The notes beneath the pieces were generated by a model. That model was not told the DNA's origin. It did not search any database and saw nothing but the letters and a program-made list of their open reading frames with translations. From Eubacteriales bacterium (GTDB lineage: Bacteria > Bacillota > Clostridia > Lachnospirales > Lachnospiraceae): DNA of 59,266 nucleotides. The stretch is taken from contig JAUNDP010000014.1 in assembly GCA_030526005.1 (NCBI GenBank), positions 1 to 59,266 on the forward strand, read 5' to 3'. Positions 40,301 to 57,337 of this stretch are shown in pieces. The position numbers and the translations under genes are program-made. The first letter of the stretch is position 1. Each line of letters begins with the position of its first letter.

Positions 40301-42977
40301 GAAAACTAAAAAGCAGATCTCCCTCCAGCATTTCTCTCATCATCTCTTCTTTGAATGCGCCGATCTCTGCCTCTTTCTGTGCCGTCACATCCTCGGAAGC
40401 TCCTACTGCCCAGATTGTCCTGCCATTCTCACTTTGAGCGGATGTATAAGTAATCTTTTCCCACCAGTATTTGTCCCTGGAATCCTTTCCCCTCACCTGC
40501 ACTACTGCGCTTACCTCTTTTTCTCCTTCCCGGACTCTTTTATACATTTTTCGTATAGCAGAAATACTCTCAGGATGTATATATCCTTCCTCAATTAAAC
40601 TCTCCGGAATATTTTCTATGACCTTTCCATATCCTTGAAATTCCTGTGAGTCATTCTTCTGAATGATTCTGTTATTTTTCACATCATATTCCCAGAGCTT
40701 CAGCCGTGTATGCTTTTTTGCAATCGCAAAAAGCTGTTCCGTGCGGCGCAGGCATTCTTCTAACTCTCTCTGTTTTGTGATATCTCTCACCATTCCAAGC
40801 ATGGCAAACGATCCATCTGGAAGAGTTGTGATCTCTGCATCCGCATGAACCCAGGCGATCCTGCCGTCCCTTTTTTTTATTCTATACTCCAACACGATCT
40901 CGTCTTCCTTGTCCTGAAGCCACTTTTCGATCTGTTTCTGGACGTCTTTTCGATCTGGCTCATACACCAGTAGCATCGCAAGATTATTTCTCTCATCTCC
41001 CATCTGTTCTTTTGTGTATCCATGAATTTTATAATATTTCTCATTCGCATATATTAAAGGAAAACTCTCTGTGATAGAAGCTTTAAAAATTCCATCCATA
41101 CTGTTTTTTTTGATAAACCGCATTTCCTGTTCATTCTGAACTTCATGTGAGATCTCTACGAAAAAGGATAAAATCATTCTGCGCCCATCATCGGCTGTGA
41201 TATATTTTCCTTTTTCATAAGCCCAGATTACGCTTCCCCCATTGCATAAAATGCGATATCGTATTTCGTAGATTTCTTTTGCCTGCAGCTGTCCTGCAAT
41301 CTCTTCTTCCACCATTTTTTGATCATCTGGGTAAATCAGTCTGCCAAAATCGCCGCCCGTCGTTTCATAAAATTCTTCAAATGTATACTGCGTATATTCC
41401 AAAACAGCATGGTCCAGACAAAGCAGAGGAAAGCCCGGCTCGTCATACACAGCCAGAATTCCTCCTGGAATATATTGATTTAAGAAATCCAAAAGCTGTT
41501 CTTTTATATGGGACTTGTTCTCTTCCTGCATCTTCTCTGCAAAGTAAAATACTTTGTTTCGATCGGATTGTGCAAATTTTTCTTTCTTTTCTGTCGCCTT
41601 TCTTTTTCCCATGTAATACTCTGTATAAATCATGGAATTGATAAATAATTCCAGATCGCTTTTCTTTGAAGACGCCAGGCTGCCGCCGCTTTCTTCTGAT
41701 TTGTTTCCTCTGTCCAGATTTTGAATTACCCCGGCAAACAAGTCCGGATTTCCCCATTCATTGCGAATCATTTTCCCTTTGCACAAAAGATGCACCCAGA
41801 CTCCATCTGTGTTTTTTGCTCTGTAGGCAATCGTATGGCGTTCTGCTCTTCCATCGGCAATCTCCTGATTACTTCGTAAAAACATCATCTCATCATCAGG
41901 ATGGATTCTTTCTCCCCAGAATGCAGCTGCATTCGACACGATCTGACCCGGCAGTCCAAAATCAACTACCATTTTATGAGAGTACATAAATTCTCCTGTT
42001 TTTAGATTTCCCACAAACATATAACCGTCAATACTCTCTGATAATGCTTCAAATAAGTAATCTTTATTATATTGAAACGGAGGGATCTCGACCATTCTCG
42101 TCTTTTGTTCCTGAAAGCGTTTTCTTCCTTTCATAATATGGTAGTTTCTCTTTTGTATATACATCTGTGTGTCCGCAATCGAAAGTACATCAGAGACGCT
42201 TAAGTTTCCTCCTGCATAAATGCTGGCAAAGCCATAGCTGAAAGCCACGCCGTAGCTCATCCCATTTGCAATGCTTCTCTCCTCCAGAAGATCAAGTATT
42301 TTTTTCATCCATCTGTCTGCCTGCGCTACCGTCTTGTCCACGAACACAATAATGAATTCATCCCCACTCAATCGGAAGATAAAGTCGCCTTCTTCCAGTT
42401 CTTTTTTTATATTTTGCGCCACAAACTGCAAAAGACGGTCTCCTTCCAAATGACCGTACGTATCATTGACCCATTTCAATCCATTGATATCATACAACGC
42501 AACGGTAAATTTATCGTCGTTTCCCATCTGTCTTAAGATTTCATCCAGACGTCTTTTCCCTGCATTTCTGCTCCATACGCCTGTCAGTTCATCAATGGAA
42601 ACTTCTTTTGACAGTTGAATTTTATCTGTGATATCAATCGAATTTTGGATATGGTAGATACGTCCGTTCCAGCTTTCTATACTGTCATAATTAATATATG
42701 TTCTTCCTGTGACTGCATTTTTCTGTTCCCACACATAAACTTTTTTATCTCTCGATTTTACCAGCTGATCAATCTTACAGAACTCGCATCTTTTTGTCTT
42801 GTCTTTCTGAAGCACCTTCCAGCATATCTTTTCTTTTTTATCATCCAGTTGAAATGTTTTCTTCATATAATCATTTATATATACGATCTCATCTGTCTCT
42901 ATATCTGTGATATAAATATTGATATGCGTCTGATTTAAAACCTTCTGATAAAATTCGGAATCAAACATATATTCCAT
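37368..42977 (-). CDS. Giant multi-PAS / GGDEF / GAF / EAL cyclic-di-GMP protein
   Basis: About 1,869 residues from the ATG at 42977 (a TTG two codons upstream is closer to GAGGAG). Layout, approximate: Cys-bearing PAS 5-118 (C54, C66, C69); GGDEF 125-285 with SGDEF at 206-210; PAS domains 300-425, 500-615, 620-740, 750-870, 880-1005; degenerate GGDEF 1015-1180 (HNGDVF); second Cys-PAS 1190-1285 (C1223, C1234, C1237); GAF 1295-1455; degenerate GGDEF 1462-1605; EAL 1625-1871 with EALVR, DDFG and EGVET intact. An RxxD inhibitory site is missing before SGDEF. No membrane helix, so a cytosolic sensor; net phosphodiesterase activity with one possibly active cyclase is likely. It sits between two B12 riboswitches. 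Confidence 0.92.
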   Translation of the reverse strand: MEYMFDSEFYQKVLNQTHINIYITDIETDEIVYINDYMKKTFQLDDKKEKICWKVLQKDKTKRCEFCKIDQLVKSRDKKVYVWEQKNAVTGRTYINYDSIESWNGRIYHIQNSIDITDKIQLSKEVSIDELTGVWSRNAGKRRLDEILRQMGNDDKFTVALYDINGLKWVNDTYGHLEGDRLLQFVAQNIKKELEEGDFIFRLSGDEFIIVFVDKTVAQADRWMKKILDLLEERSIANGMSYGVAFSYGFASIYAGGNLSVSDVLSIADTQMYIQKRNYHIMKGRKRFQEQKTRMVEIPPFQYNKDYLFEALSESIDGYMFVGNLKTGEFMYSHKMVVDFGLPGQIVSNAAAFWGERIHPDDEMMFLRSNQEIADGRAERHTIAYRAKNTDGVWVHLLCKGKMIRNEWGNPDLFAGVIQNLDRGNKSEESGGSLASSKKSDLELFINSMIYTEYYMGKRKATEKKEKFAQSDRNKVFYFAEKMQEENKSHIKEQLLDFLNQYIPGGILAVYDEPGFPLLCLDHAVLEYTQYTFEEFYETTGGDFGRLIYPDDQKMVEEEIAGQLQAKEIYEIRYRILCNGGSVIWAYEKGKYITADDGRRMILSFFVEISHEVQNEQEMRFIKKNSMDGIFKASITESFPLIYANEKYYKIHGYTKEQMGDERNNLAMLLVYEPDRKDVQKQIEKWLQDKEDEIVLEYRIKKRDGRIAWVHADAEITTLPDGSFAMLGMVRDITKQRELEECLRRTEQLFAIAKKHTRLKLWEYDVKNNRIIQKNDSQEFQGYGKVIENIPESLIEEGYIHPESISAIRKMYKRVREGEKEVSAVVQVRGKDSRDKYWWEKITYTSAQSENGRTIWAVGASEDVTAQKEAEIGAFKEEMMREMLEGDLLFSFRINIRRNYLEEVWECSQQKMKEGLHDLGYPEIFKKIKETIANEDDCKRFQAYTLDKIYEYAQTMYPIPDFEFRQKQKDGMILWVMLNMRIMRSPNGEEPILFGYARNIDLQKKRELALQKKVEIDEVSGFYSHATAKLLVQNILKNEKENKGVSALMLLDVDNFNKVNRTGGYLAGNTILRQMSQEIRSRIPASCISARHNGDVFSVFFYNMKSDQEIYRLAMEIRSALCRRYTIKQYEIHLTVSAGMVYRFSDDMTYDQMYQCALHSLDTAKRNGKNMMLFYREIENLDSGMEIEFMVEMKDYNIIYMNVTGQIALGMKGTMKTNLKCYELLYNRKKPCPFCNARVHFEKACAWECFIPRFNKLMYVQERLALKEGEIVREIRLRERSFDGNRGSEDENLYIFMEECYSNIEKGEDLQSVLRSCMAYVGKFYHARCVLFLTKEEEKELKETMVWRMDSLSADDGLEKKRENGWLEKVLELAMPENSILIDTEESPGYPQLQNYYGKGSVPGAVLLTKIMKQERRTGCLMLEDVCCNKNTMKTLEAVAAAIHHIQSVFELKKNYENAVCRDQKTGLFNYNRFRQKKENLDVEVCSALGMVGVHIVDLKRYNQKYGVRRGDELVIFASEQMAKIFGKDSCYRISGASFLGICPDMTYENFLHRCERLEKEIKQLYPKWIVIQKVWEQHAISVERLQRQIEEKLMVAVNKKRNQDYSSKDKTMLEMTRGLKNSIGNGRFCTFLQPKATAKEKEICGAEALVRYAHKEKGIISPGRFLPEIERAGLIRYVDLFVLEDVCRMIRKWMDAGWKPFPISLNFSRTTILEPGILAETNRITECFDIPKELIEIEVTETISSIDNASLQDIVNQFITEGYKIALDDFGSEYSNIYVLYSLNLTSLKLDRRIVSDIYHDSKARMVVENIIDLCKKLDIICVAEGVETEEQLDILRTMNCNTIQGYYLNKPLPERDFEAHYIKCPVL

Positions 42978-43059
42978 TCTCAAATTTCTCCTCTTGTCTG
43001 TTCATTCACTACCGTTCTAAACCAATTAAATTACGGTAGAATATATTATATCATAAAGA

Positions 43060-43088
43060 TTGACAGTATATGATATTTCGACTAGAAT
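43060..43088 (+). promoter_or_regulatory. Promoter of B12 importer operon 2
   Basis: TTGACA (43060-43065), 17-base spacer, TAGAAT (43083-43088), start expected near 43095, just ahead of the riboswitch. It overlaps the likely minus-strand TATAAT (43045-43050) of the PAS/GGDEF/EAL gene, so the two divergent promoters may compete. Confidence 0.75.
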
Positions 43089-43119
43089 ATATTTATCATA
43101 CTGATCAAAGTTTTCAAAA

Positions 43120-43280
43120 AGAAAAATTTTTGAAATTAAAAGGGAATGCAGTGCAAATCTGCAGCAGCCCTCGCTACTGTAAGAAGGACAAATCATGAGA
43201 ATTATCCACTGAAAAATGATTTCGGGAAGGACATGAGGAGGTTGAATTCGAGCCAGGAGACCTGCTTTGATTCAGATTGT
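43120..43280 (+). promoter_or_regulatory. Cobalamin riboswitch, system 2
   Basis: AAAAGGGAATGCAGTGCAAATC, GCCCTCGCTACTGTAAGAAGG, CACTGAAAAATGATTTCGGGAAGG and the canonical B12 box GAGCCAGGAGACCTGC (43250-43265) occur in order. Confidence 0.95.
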
Positions 43281-43344
43281 ATATCTTTCGATGGGAAGGA
43301 TATTCAATGGAGCCATTGCCCTTAAGGGTCTCTTTTGGATACAG

Positions 43345-43378
43345 ACACTCTCTCATTTTATGAAAGAGTGTTTTTTCT
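43345..43378 (+). terminator. Riboswitch expression-platform terminator, system 2
   Basis: ACACTCT (43345-43351) pairs with AGAGTGT (43365-43371), extended by CAT/ATG, followed by TTTTTTCTTTT. The importer genes follow. Confidence 0.85.
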
Positions 43379-43419
43379 TTTCTGTCAAATATCTTTTACT
43401 TTTAAGGAGGAAATGAAAA

Positions 43420-44517
43420 ATGAATTACAAAAGGGCTATAAAACAAATGTTTTTAGGCGCAGCTACACTTATCGGAGTATTTTCCAGTTCTTGTTCTGTC
43501 TGGGCTTCTGAACCAGTTACAGATTTTACAGATTCTTGCGGGACACAATTTCATTTAGAAAAGCCGCTGGAAAAAATCATTGTTTTGAACCGACAGACCG
43601 CTGAAGCTGTTAAAATTCTTGGAGCCGAAGACAAAGTAATTGCTACTGGAGATACTACTGTGGAGAACAATTCTTATCTTGGTTATAATGATCTTCCTGA
43701 TATGGGTGACACCGGTGAATTAAACTTGGAAGCAATCATTGCGTTAGATCCAGACGCCGTATTTGTTCATACCAACAGAGCAATGGAACTTGAAGACACT
43801 TTAACTCCAGCTGGCATCGAAGTGATCCGTATCGACAATTATCAGCCTCAGAATTTCGATGAGGAACTGCTTTTGCTTGGATCTATTCTTGGTAAAGAGG
43901 AGCGGGCAGAGGAATTCTTAGAATATAAAAATACAATAGAACAAGACACAGCTTCCAGAGTCGCTCAAATTGACGATTCCAAGAGAAAAACAGTGATGGC
44001 GTTATCTGTAGGTTTCATGAATAGTCAAGGCGGTTATCGTATTTTTCCATGTATGAATATAGACGGAGACATGGGTGTAGGTGAAGGATATTCTACCATT
44101 CTTGCTGGGGGCATAGACGCCTCTCCTGAGATTCAATACGATCCTGCCATAGGAGATACTACTATTCTAGTAGATGAAGAATATGCTCTTTCTTGTAATC
44201 CTCAAGTAATTACCCTTCATGGAACATGGCTGGGAGGATATAATTGTACAGATGAAGCTGACTTCCAGACGGTTTTGGATAATATCTATGATATTTCTTC
44301 TATTTCTCAGACAGATGCTGGCAAAAACAAGGAAGTTTATATCTTCCATACAGATTTTCTTGGGGCTTCAAAAAGACATATTGGTGTTTTACAACTTTGT
44401 AAATATTTATATCCTGAAGAATTTTCCGATATAAATACAGAAGAATATGCAGAAGAATATTTTGAAAACTGGCTGAACACAGAATACAAAGGAATTTGGT
44501 ATTATGCAGCAAAATAG
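43420..44517 (+). CDS. Cobalamin-type ABC importer binding protein, system 2
   Basis: 365 residues of the FecB/BtuF type: EKPLEKIIVLNRQTAEAVKILGAEDKVIATGD, MGDTGELNLEAIIALDPDAVFVH, LLLGSILGKEERAEEFLEY and a C-terminal domain with FPCMNIDGDMGVGEGYSTILAGG. The signal peptide ends near VWA-SEP; Cys25 lies in FSSSC, which is not a standard lipobox. AAGGAGG precedes the ATG. It is the first gene after the riboswitch, and its end overlaps the permease start by 14 bases. Confidence 0.88.
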   Translation: MNYKRAIKQMFLGAATLIGVFSSSCSVWASEPVTDFTDSCGTQFHLEKPLEKIIVLNRQTAEAVKILGAEDKVIATGDTTVENNSYLGYNDLPDMGDTGELNLEAIIALDPDAVFVHTNRAMELEDTLTPAGIEVIRIDNYQPQNFDEELLLLGSILGKEERAEEFLEYKNTIEQDTASRVAQIDDSKRKTVMALSVGFMNSQGGYRIFPCMNIDGDMGVGEGYSTILAGGIDASPEIQYDPAIGDTTILVDEEYALSCNPQVITLHGTWLGGYNCTDEADFQTVLDNIYDISSISQTDAGKNKEVYIFHTDFLGASKRHIGVLQLCKYLYPEEFSDINTEEYAEEYFENWLNTEYKGIWYYAAK

Positions 44518-45562
44518 ACAAATTCATAAGAAAGGACGTCTTCAAAGCATGGCTGTATTAATTACAGCTATGCTTTTTATCACAATTTTTATCATTAGTA
44601 TCCATTGCGGCTCCGTCCCTATTTCTGTTACTCATTTGATAAAACAATATGTGATCCAAAATTATGATTCAAATTTTCAGAATATCTCTTATATCTTTTT
44701 TCAGGTACGTCTGCCTCGCATTGTATTATGTTCTCTTACAGGAATTGCGCTTGGACTAAGTGGATGTATTATGCAAAACTTACTTAGAAATCCTTTGGCA
44801 TCTCCATTTACTCTGGGTGTCTCAAATGGAGCGTCATTTGGAGCGGCAACTGCCATGGTTTTAGGCAACCTATTTATTCAGAAAAATTTTCTTTTTTCAG
44901 GATATTCTCTCGTCGCTCTGAATGCCTTTCTATTTGGATGTATTTCTCTTGGTATTGTTTGTCTTGTCGCAAAATTCTGTAAAAATAATATCAATATTCT
45001 GGTTCTGACAGGAACTGCTGTAGGCAGTCTTTTCTCGGCAGGAGTCTCCATTTTAAAATATATTTCTTCATCAGAAGCACTTAAAAATTTAGATATCTGG
45101 CTGATGGGAGGATTTTGGGGAGCAAATTGGAAGGCTGTAGCAATTATTTTTCCTTTTATTTTGATTTGCCTTTTATTTACAGTAAAACTGGCCTGGGATT
45201 TTAATGCCATGAATGCTGGTGAAGATATCGCTGCAACGCTGGGCGTTCGTGTCAAGTACTTAAAAACGATTTCATTGATATTAGTTACCCTTGTCTCCTC
45301 TATCTGTATCGCATTTTCCGGTGTAATCGGCTTCATCGGGTTGGTGGCCCCGCATATTGCACGAAGTTTAGTTGGGGTGGATAATCGAAAACTGATTCCA
45401 GAATCAGCTATGATTGGCAGTATTATTTTACTTGCTTCTGATACGGTAGCGCGGACTATCCTATTGCCCAAAGAACTCCCTGTCGGTATTATTACTTCAT
45501 TAATAGGGGTGCCTTTTTTTATCTACATTTTAACCAGAAAGAAAAAAATATGGGGAAATTAA
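44504..45562 (+). CDS. Cobalamin-type ABC importer permease, system 2
   Basis: 352 residues of the FecCD/BtuC family: FFQVRLPRIVLCSLTGIALGLSGCIMQNLLRNPLASPFTLGVSNGASFGAA, FSGVIGFIGLVAPHIARSLVGVDNRKLIPESAM and C-terminal KELPVGIITSLIGVPFFIYIL. About ten membrane helices. AAAGGAA within the preceding gene serves as ribosome site. The codons are visibly more A/T-rich than those of importer system 1. Confidence 0.92.
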   Translation: MQQNRQIHKKGRLQSMAVLITAMLFITIFIISIHCGSVPISVTHLIKQYVIQNYDSNFQNISYIFFQVRLPRIVLCSLTGIALGLSGCIMQNLLRNPLASPFTLGVSNGASFGAATAMVLGNLFIQKNFLFSGYSLVALNAFLFGCISLGIVCLVAKFCKNNINILVLTGTAVGSLFSAGVSILKYISSSEALKNLDIWLMGGFWGANWKAVAIIFPFILICLLFTVKLAWDFNAMNAGEDIAATLGVRVKYLKTISLILVTLVSSICIAFSGVIGFIGLVAPHIARSLVGVDNRKLIPESAMIGSIILLASDTVARTILLPKELPVGIITSLIGVPFFIYILTRKKKIWGN

Positions 45563-45563
45563 T

Positions 45564-46349
45564 ATGGAGTTAAAAATTGAAAATTTAAAATCGGGATATG
45601 GTGAAAAGACAATCATTAAAAATATTTATTTTACAGCATCTGCTGGAAAAGTAACTGGAATTGCGGGACCTAATGGAGTAGGAAAAAGCACATTATTAAA
45701 ATGTATTGCCGGACTCCATAAAATCCAGGATGGAAAGATTTTAATAGATGAGGAAGATTTACTTTCTATGGATCGAAAAAAAGTTTCTAAAATTCGCTCC
45801 TATGTTCCTCAGAAATCTCAATTTTCTTTTCCCATGACGACTGAAGAATTTGTCACACTTGGCCGCAGACCTTATGTAAATTGGTCTTTAACAAAAAAAG
45901 ATTATGAGATAATTGAAGAAACGCTTTCTTATCTTAATATTAATCATCTGCGTGACAAATATGTGGATGAGATTAGCGGAGGAGAATATCAAAAAGTAAT
46001 GCTTGCCCGAGCTCTTGTCCAAGAACCAAAAATACTTTTACTGGACGAACCGACTTCTGCATTAGATATTCGTCACCAGATTGAAGTTATGCAGATTCTT
46101 CGAAAAATTTCCAGAGAAAAAAACTGTATTGTTCTTTTAGTAATGCATGATCTTTCTCTGATTTCCAGATTTACAGATCAAGCTGTATTTATGCAGGATG
46201 GAAAAGTTACTGCTTCTGGAAATACTTCAGCGATCATTACAGAAGAGCTTATTGAAAATGTTTTTCATATAAAAGTCAAGTTGCTGCAGACACAATTTGG
46301 AAAAATTATTATTCCTTTGGAGGAGAAGATGGAATGCATTACGGAGTAA
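45564..46349 (+). CDS. Cobalamin-type ABC importer ATPase, system 2
   Basis: 261 residues. Walker A GPNGVGKST, Q-loop YVPQKSQFSFPMTTEEFV, signature ISGGEYQKV, Walker B ILLLDEPTSALD and switch LLVMHDLSL. It is of the FecE/BtuD type. It starts two bases after the permease stop and overlaps the methyltransferase gene by 16 bases, so all four genes are probably translated from one coupled message. Confidence 0.92.
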   Translation: MELKIENLKSGYGEKTIIKNIYFTASAGKVTGIAGPNGVGKSTLLKCIAGLHKIQDGKILIDEEDLLSMDRKKVSKIRSYVPQKSQFSFPMTTEEFVTLGRRPYVNWSLTKKDYEIIEETLSYLNINHLRDKYVDEISGGEYQKVMLARALVQEPKILLLDEPTSALDIRHQIEVMQILRKISREKNCIVLLVMHDLSLISRFTDQAVFMQDGKVTASGNTSAIITEELIENVFHIKVKLLQTQFGKIIIPLEEKMECITE

Positions 46350-47185
46350 ACATGGAAAACTATGGTGAAAAATGGCGCGAGGCCATGCGAAACTGGTCCG
46401 GAGAGTACAGTCAACGTACAACAAATGATGGGGAAGAACGTAAATTTTGGCATGAATTTATGAAAAATCGTTTGGAATATCATCAGGATGAATATGCGAA
46501 ACCTATTGCCGCAGAAATGAAAAAAATTATTCTTCCATATCATCCTGACAGTATTCTTGAAATCGGTCCTGGTTGGGGAAATTATACTTTTGATCTTGCC
46601 AATATCTGCAATAATATGTACTGCACAGATATTTCATCTGATGTTTTGTCATATATTATAAAAAACGGAAAGAAAAAAGGAAAAAATATTCATACTATTG
46701 AATCGAAATGGGAAGATTATAATGCCGTATCATGCGACGTTGTCGTGGCTTTTAACTGTTTTTATAGAATGATGGAGATTGAAAACTGTTTAAAAAAGAT
46801 TAATGACACAGCTCAAAAATTATGTGTAATTGGCATGACGAGCGGTCCAGAACAGCCTTATTATAAAGAGATAGAAGAAAAACTAGATTTAAAAATTAAT
46901 TATCATAGACTAGATTATATTTATCTTGTCAATCTTCTTTATCAACTTGGCATTGATTGCTGTGTCAAAATCATCCCGTTGAAAAAAACGTATTTTTTTA
47001 ATTCATTACACCATGCAGCGGAGCAAGAAAGCCGCCGTATTTTAAGCGGTCAATATACTCTGACTCAGATCGAACAAATATTAGAAAAATACCTTCATAA
47101 AGATTTATCTGGTAAATATTTTTATGAACACCATTTTTTTGGCGCTCTTTTATATTGGGAACCTAAAAATAACCGCCAATATTGA
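46334..47185 (+). CDS. SAM-dependent methyltransferase of the B12-controlled operon, substrate unknown
   Basis: 283 residues. The class I SAM-binding motif is SILEIGPGWGNYTFDLA with the acidic loop MYCTDISSD and motif DVVVAFNCFYRM. An N-terminal helical region (GEKWREAMRNWSGEYSQRT, RKFWHEFMKN) precedes it and a C-terminal lid (QYTLTQIEQILEKYLHKDLSG) follows. The ATG at 46334 has GGAGGAG upstream; ATG 46352 is an alternative. No similarity to CobA, CbiE/T or other corrin-ring methylases is apparent. Its place as last gene of a cobalamin-riboswitch importer operon suggests modification of the imported molecule or a related metal ligand. Confidence 0.8.
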   Translation: MHYGVNMENYGEKWREAMRNWSGEYSQRTTNDGEERKFWHEFMKNRLEYHQDEYAKPIAAEMKKIILPYHPDSILEIGPGWGNYTFDLANICNNMYCTDISSDVLSYIIKNGKKKGKNIHTIESKWEDYNAVSCDVVVAFNCFYRMMEIENCLKKINDTAQKLCVIGMTSGPEQPYYKEIEEKLDLKINYHRLDYIYLVNLLYQLGIDCCVKIIPLKKTYFFNSLHHAAEQESRRILSGQYTLTQIEQILEKYLHKDLSGKYFYEHHFFGALLYWEPKNNRQY

Positions 47186-47243
47186 TACTGGTTCGCAAAA
47201 AACTGACTAAATAATTATATTTCTTATTCTACCGGCGCAAAAA

Positions 47244-47300
47244 GATTCCCTGCAAAATCTTTTTCGATTTTGCAGGGAATCCCTCTTATATTTCTTTTAC
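47244..47300. terminator. Strong bidirectional terminator between B12 operon 2 and beta-galactosidase 1
   Basis: GATTCCCTGCAAAATC (47244-47259) and GATTTTGCAGGGAATC (47266-47281) form a perfect 16-bp stem with a six-base loop. A T-run follows on the minus strand, T-rich sequence on the plus. Confidence 0.92.
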
Positions 47301-47328
47301 TCTATTGATCTGTTCTATCCTTTTGTTC

Positions 47329-51927
<4,599 letters not shown>

Positions 51928-52060
51928 TTATTGTTTTCTTTTTAATCATCGGGTATATTTTATCAAACTATTTTTTGTTTTTCATTAAAATAAAATTCTA
52001 AAAATTATCCTTTTTTACTAATTTTTTGTCTTTTTTTAAAAAACTATTATCAGAAACATA

Positions 52061-52105
52061 AAAATATGTACTTTTTGATTGTCATAGTCAAAAAGTACAT
52101 ATTTT
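52061..52105. repeat. 18-bp perfect inverted repeat with 9-base loop
   Basis: AAAATATGTACTTTTTGA (52061-52078) and its complement TCAAAAAGTACATATTTT (52088-52105). It lies about 155 bases upstream of beta-galactosidase copy 1. It could be a terminator/attenuator or a regulator site. Confidence 0.8.
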
Positions 52106-52369
52106 ATATAGATTTACACTATTTTTTATACAATATTTTTCATTATTTTTTCTCTGTCTTCAATTTTATTGCATTTTCCCATAATATACGATCTTTTTCG
52201 CATCATAATCGTCATATTATTCCTAACGCAGAACTTTATTTTTTACAAGTTCAATTCTTTCGTATATATTTTTATAAGCAAAGTATATTTTTTATATTTA
52301 TTATCATTTTCTACTATTTTATTTCATCAAGATCTGCTTCTGTATAGAATTTTATTTTCCCTCAAATCT

Positions 52370-52418
52370 ATAAAAAAACAGAAACAGCCAACCAAAATTG
52401 GTTAGCTGCTTCTGTTTA
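52370..52418 (-). terminator. Terminator of beta-galactosidase copy 2
   Basis: On the minus strand AACAGAAGCAGCTAACCA pairs along 18 positions (two G-T) with TGGTTGGCTGTTTCTGTT, followed by TTTTTTTAT. Confidence 0.92.
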
Positions 52419-52458
52419 CTATAACAATAAGAGGGAGGTAAATATCACTTTTCACCTG

Positions 52459-57337
<4,879 letters not shown>

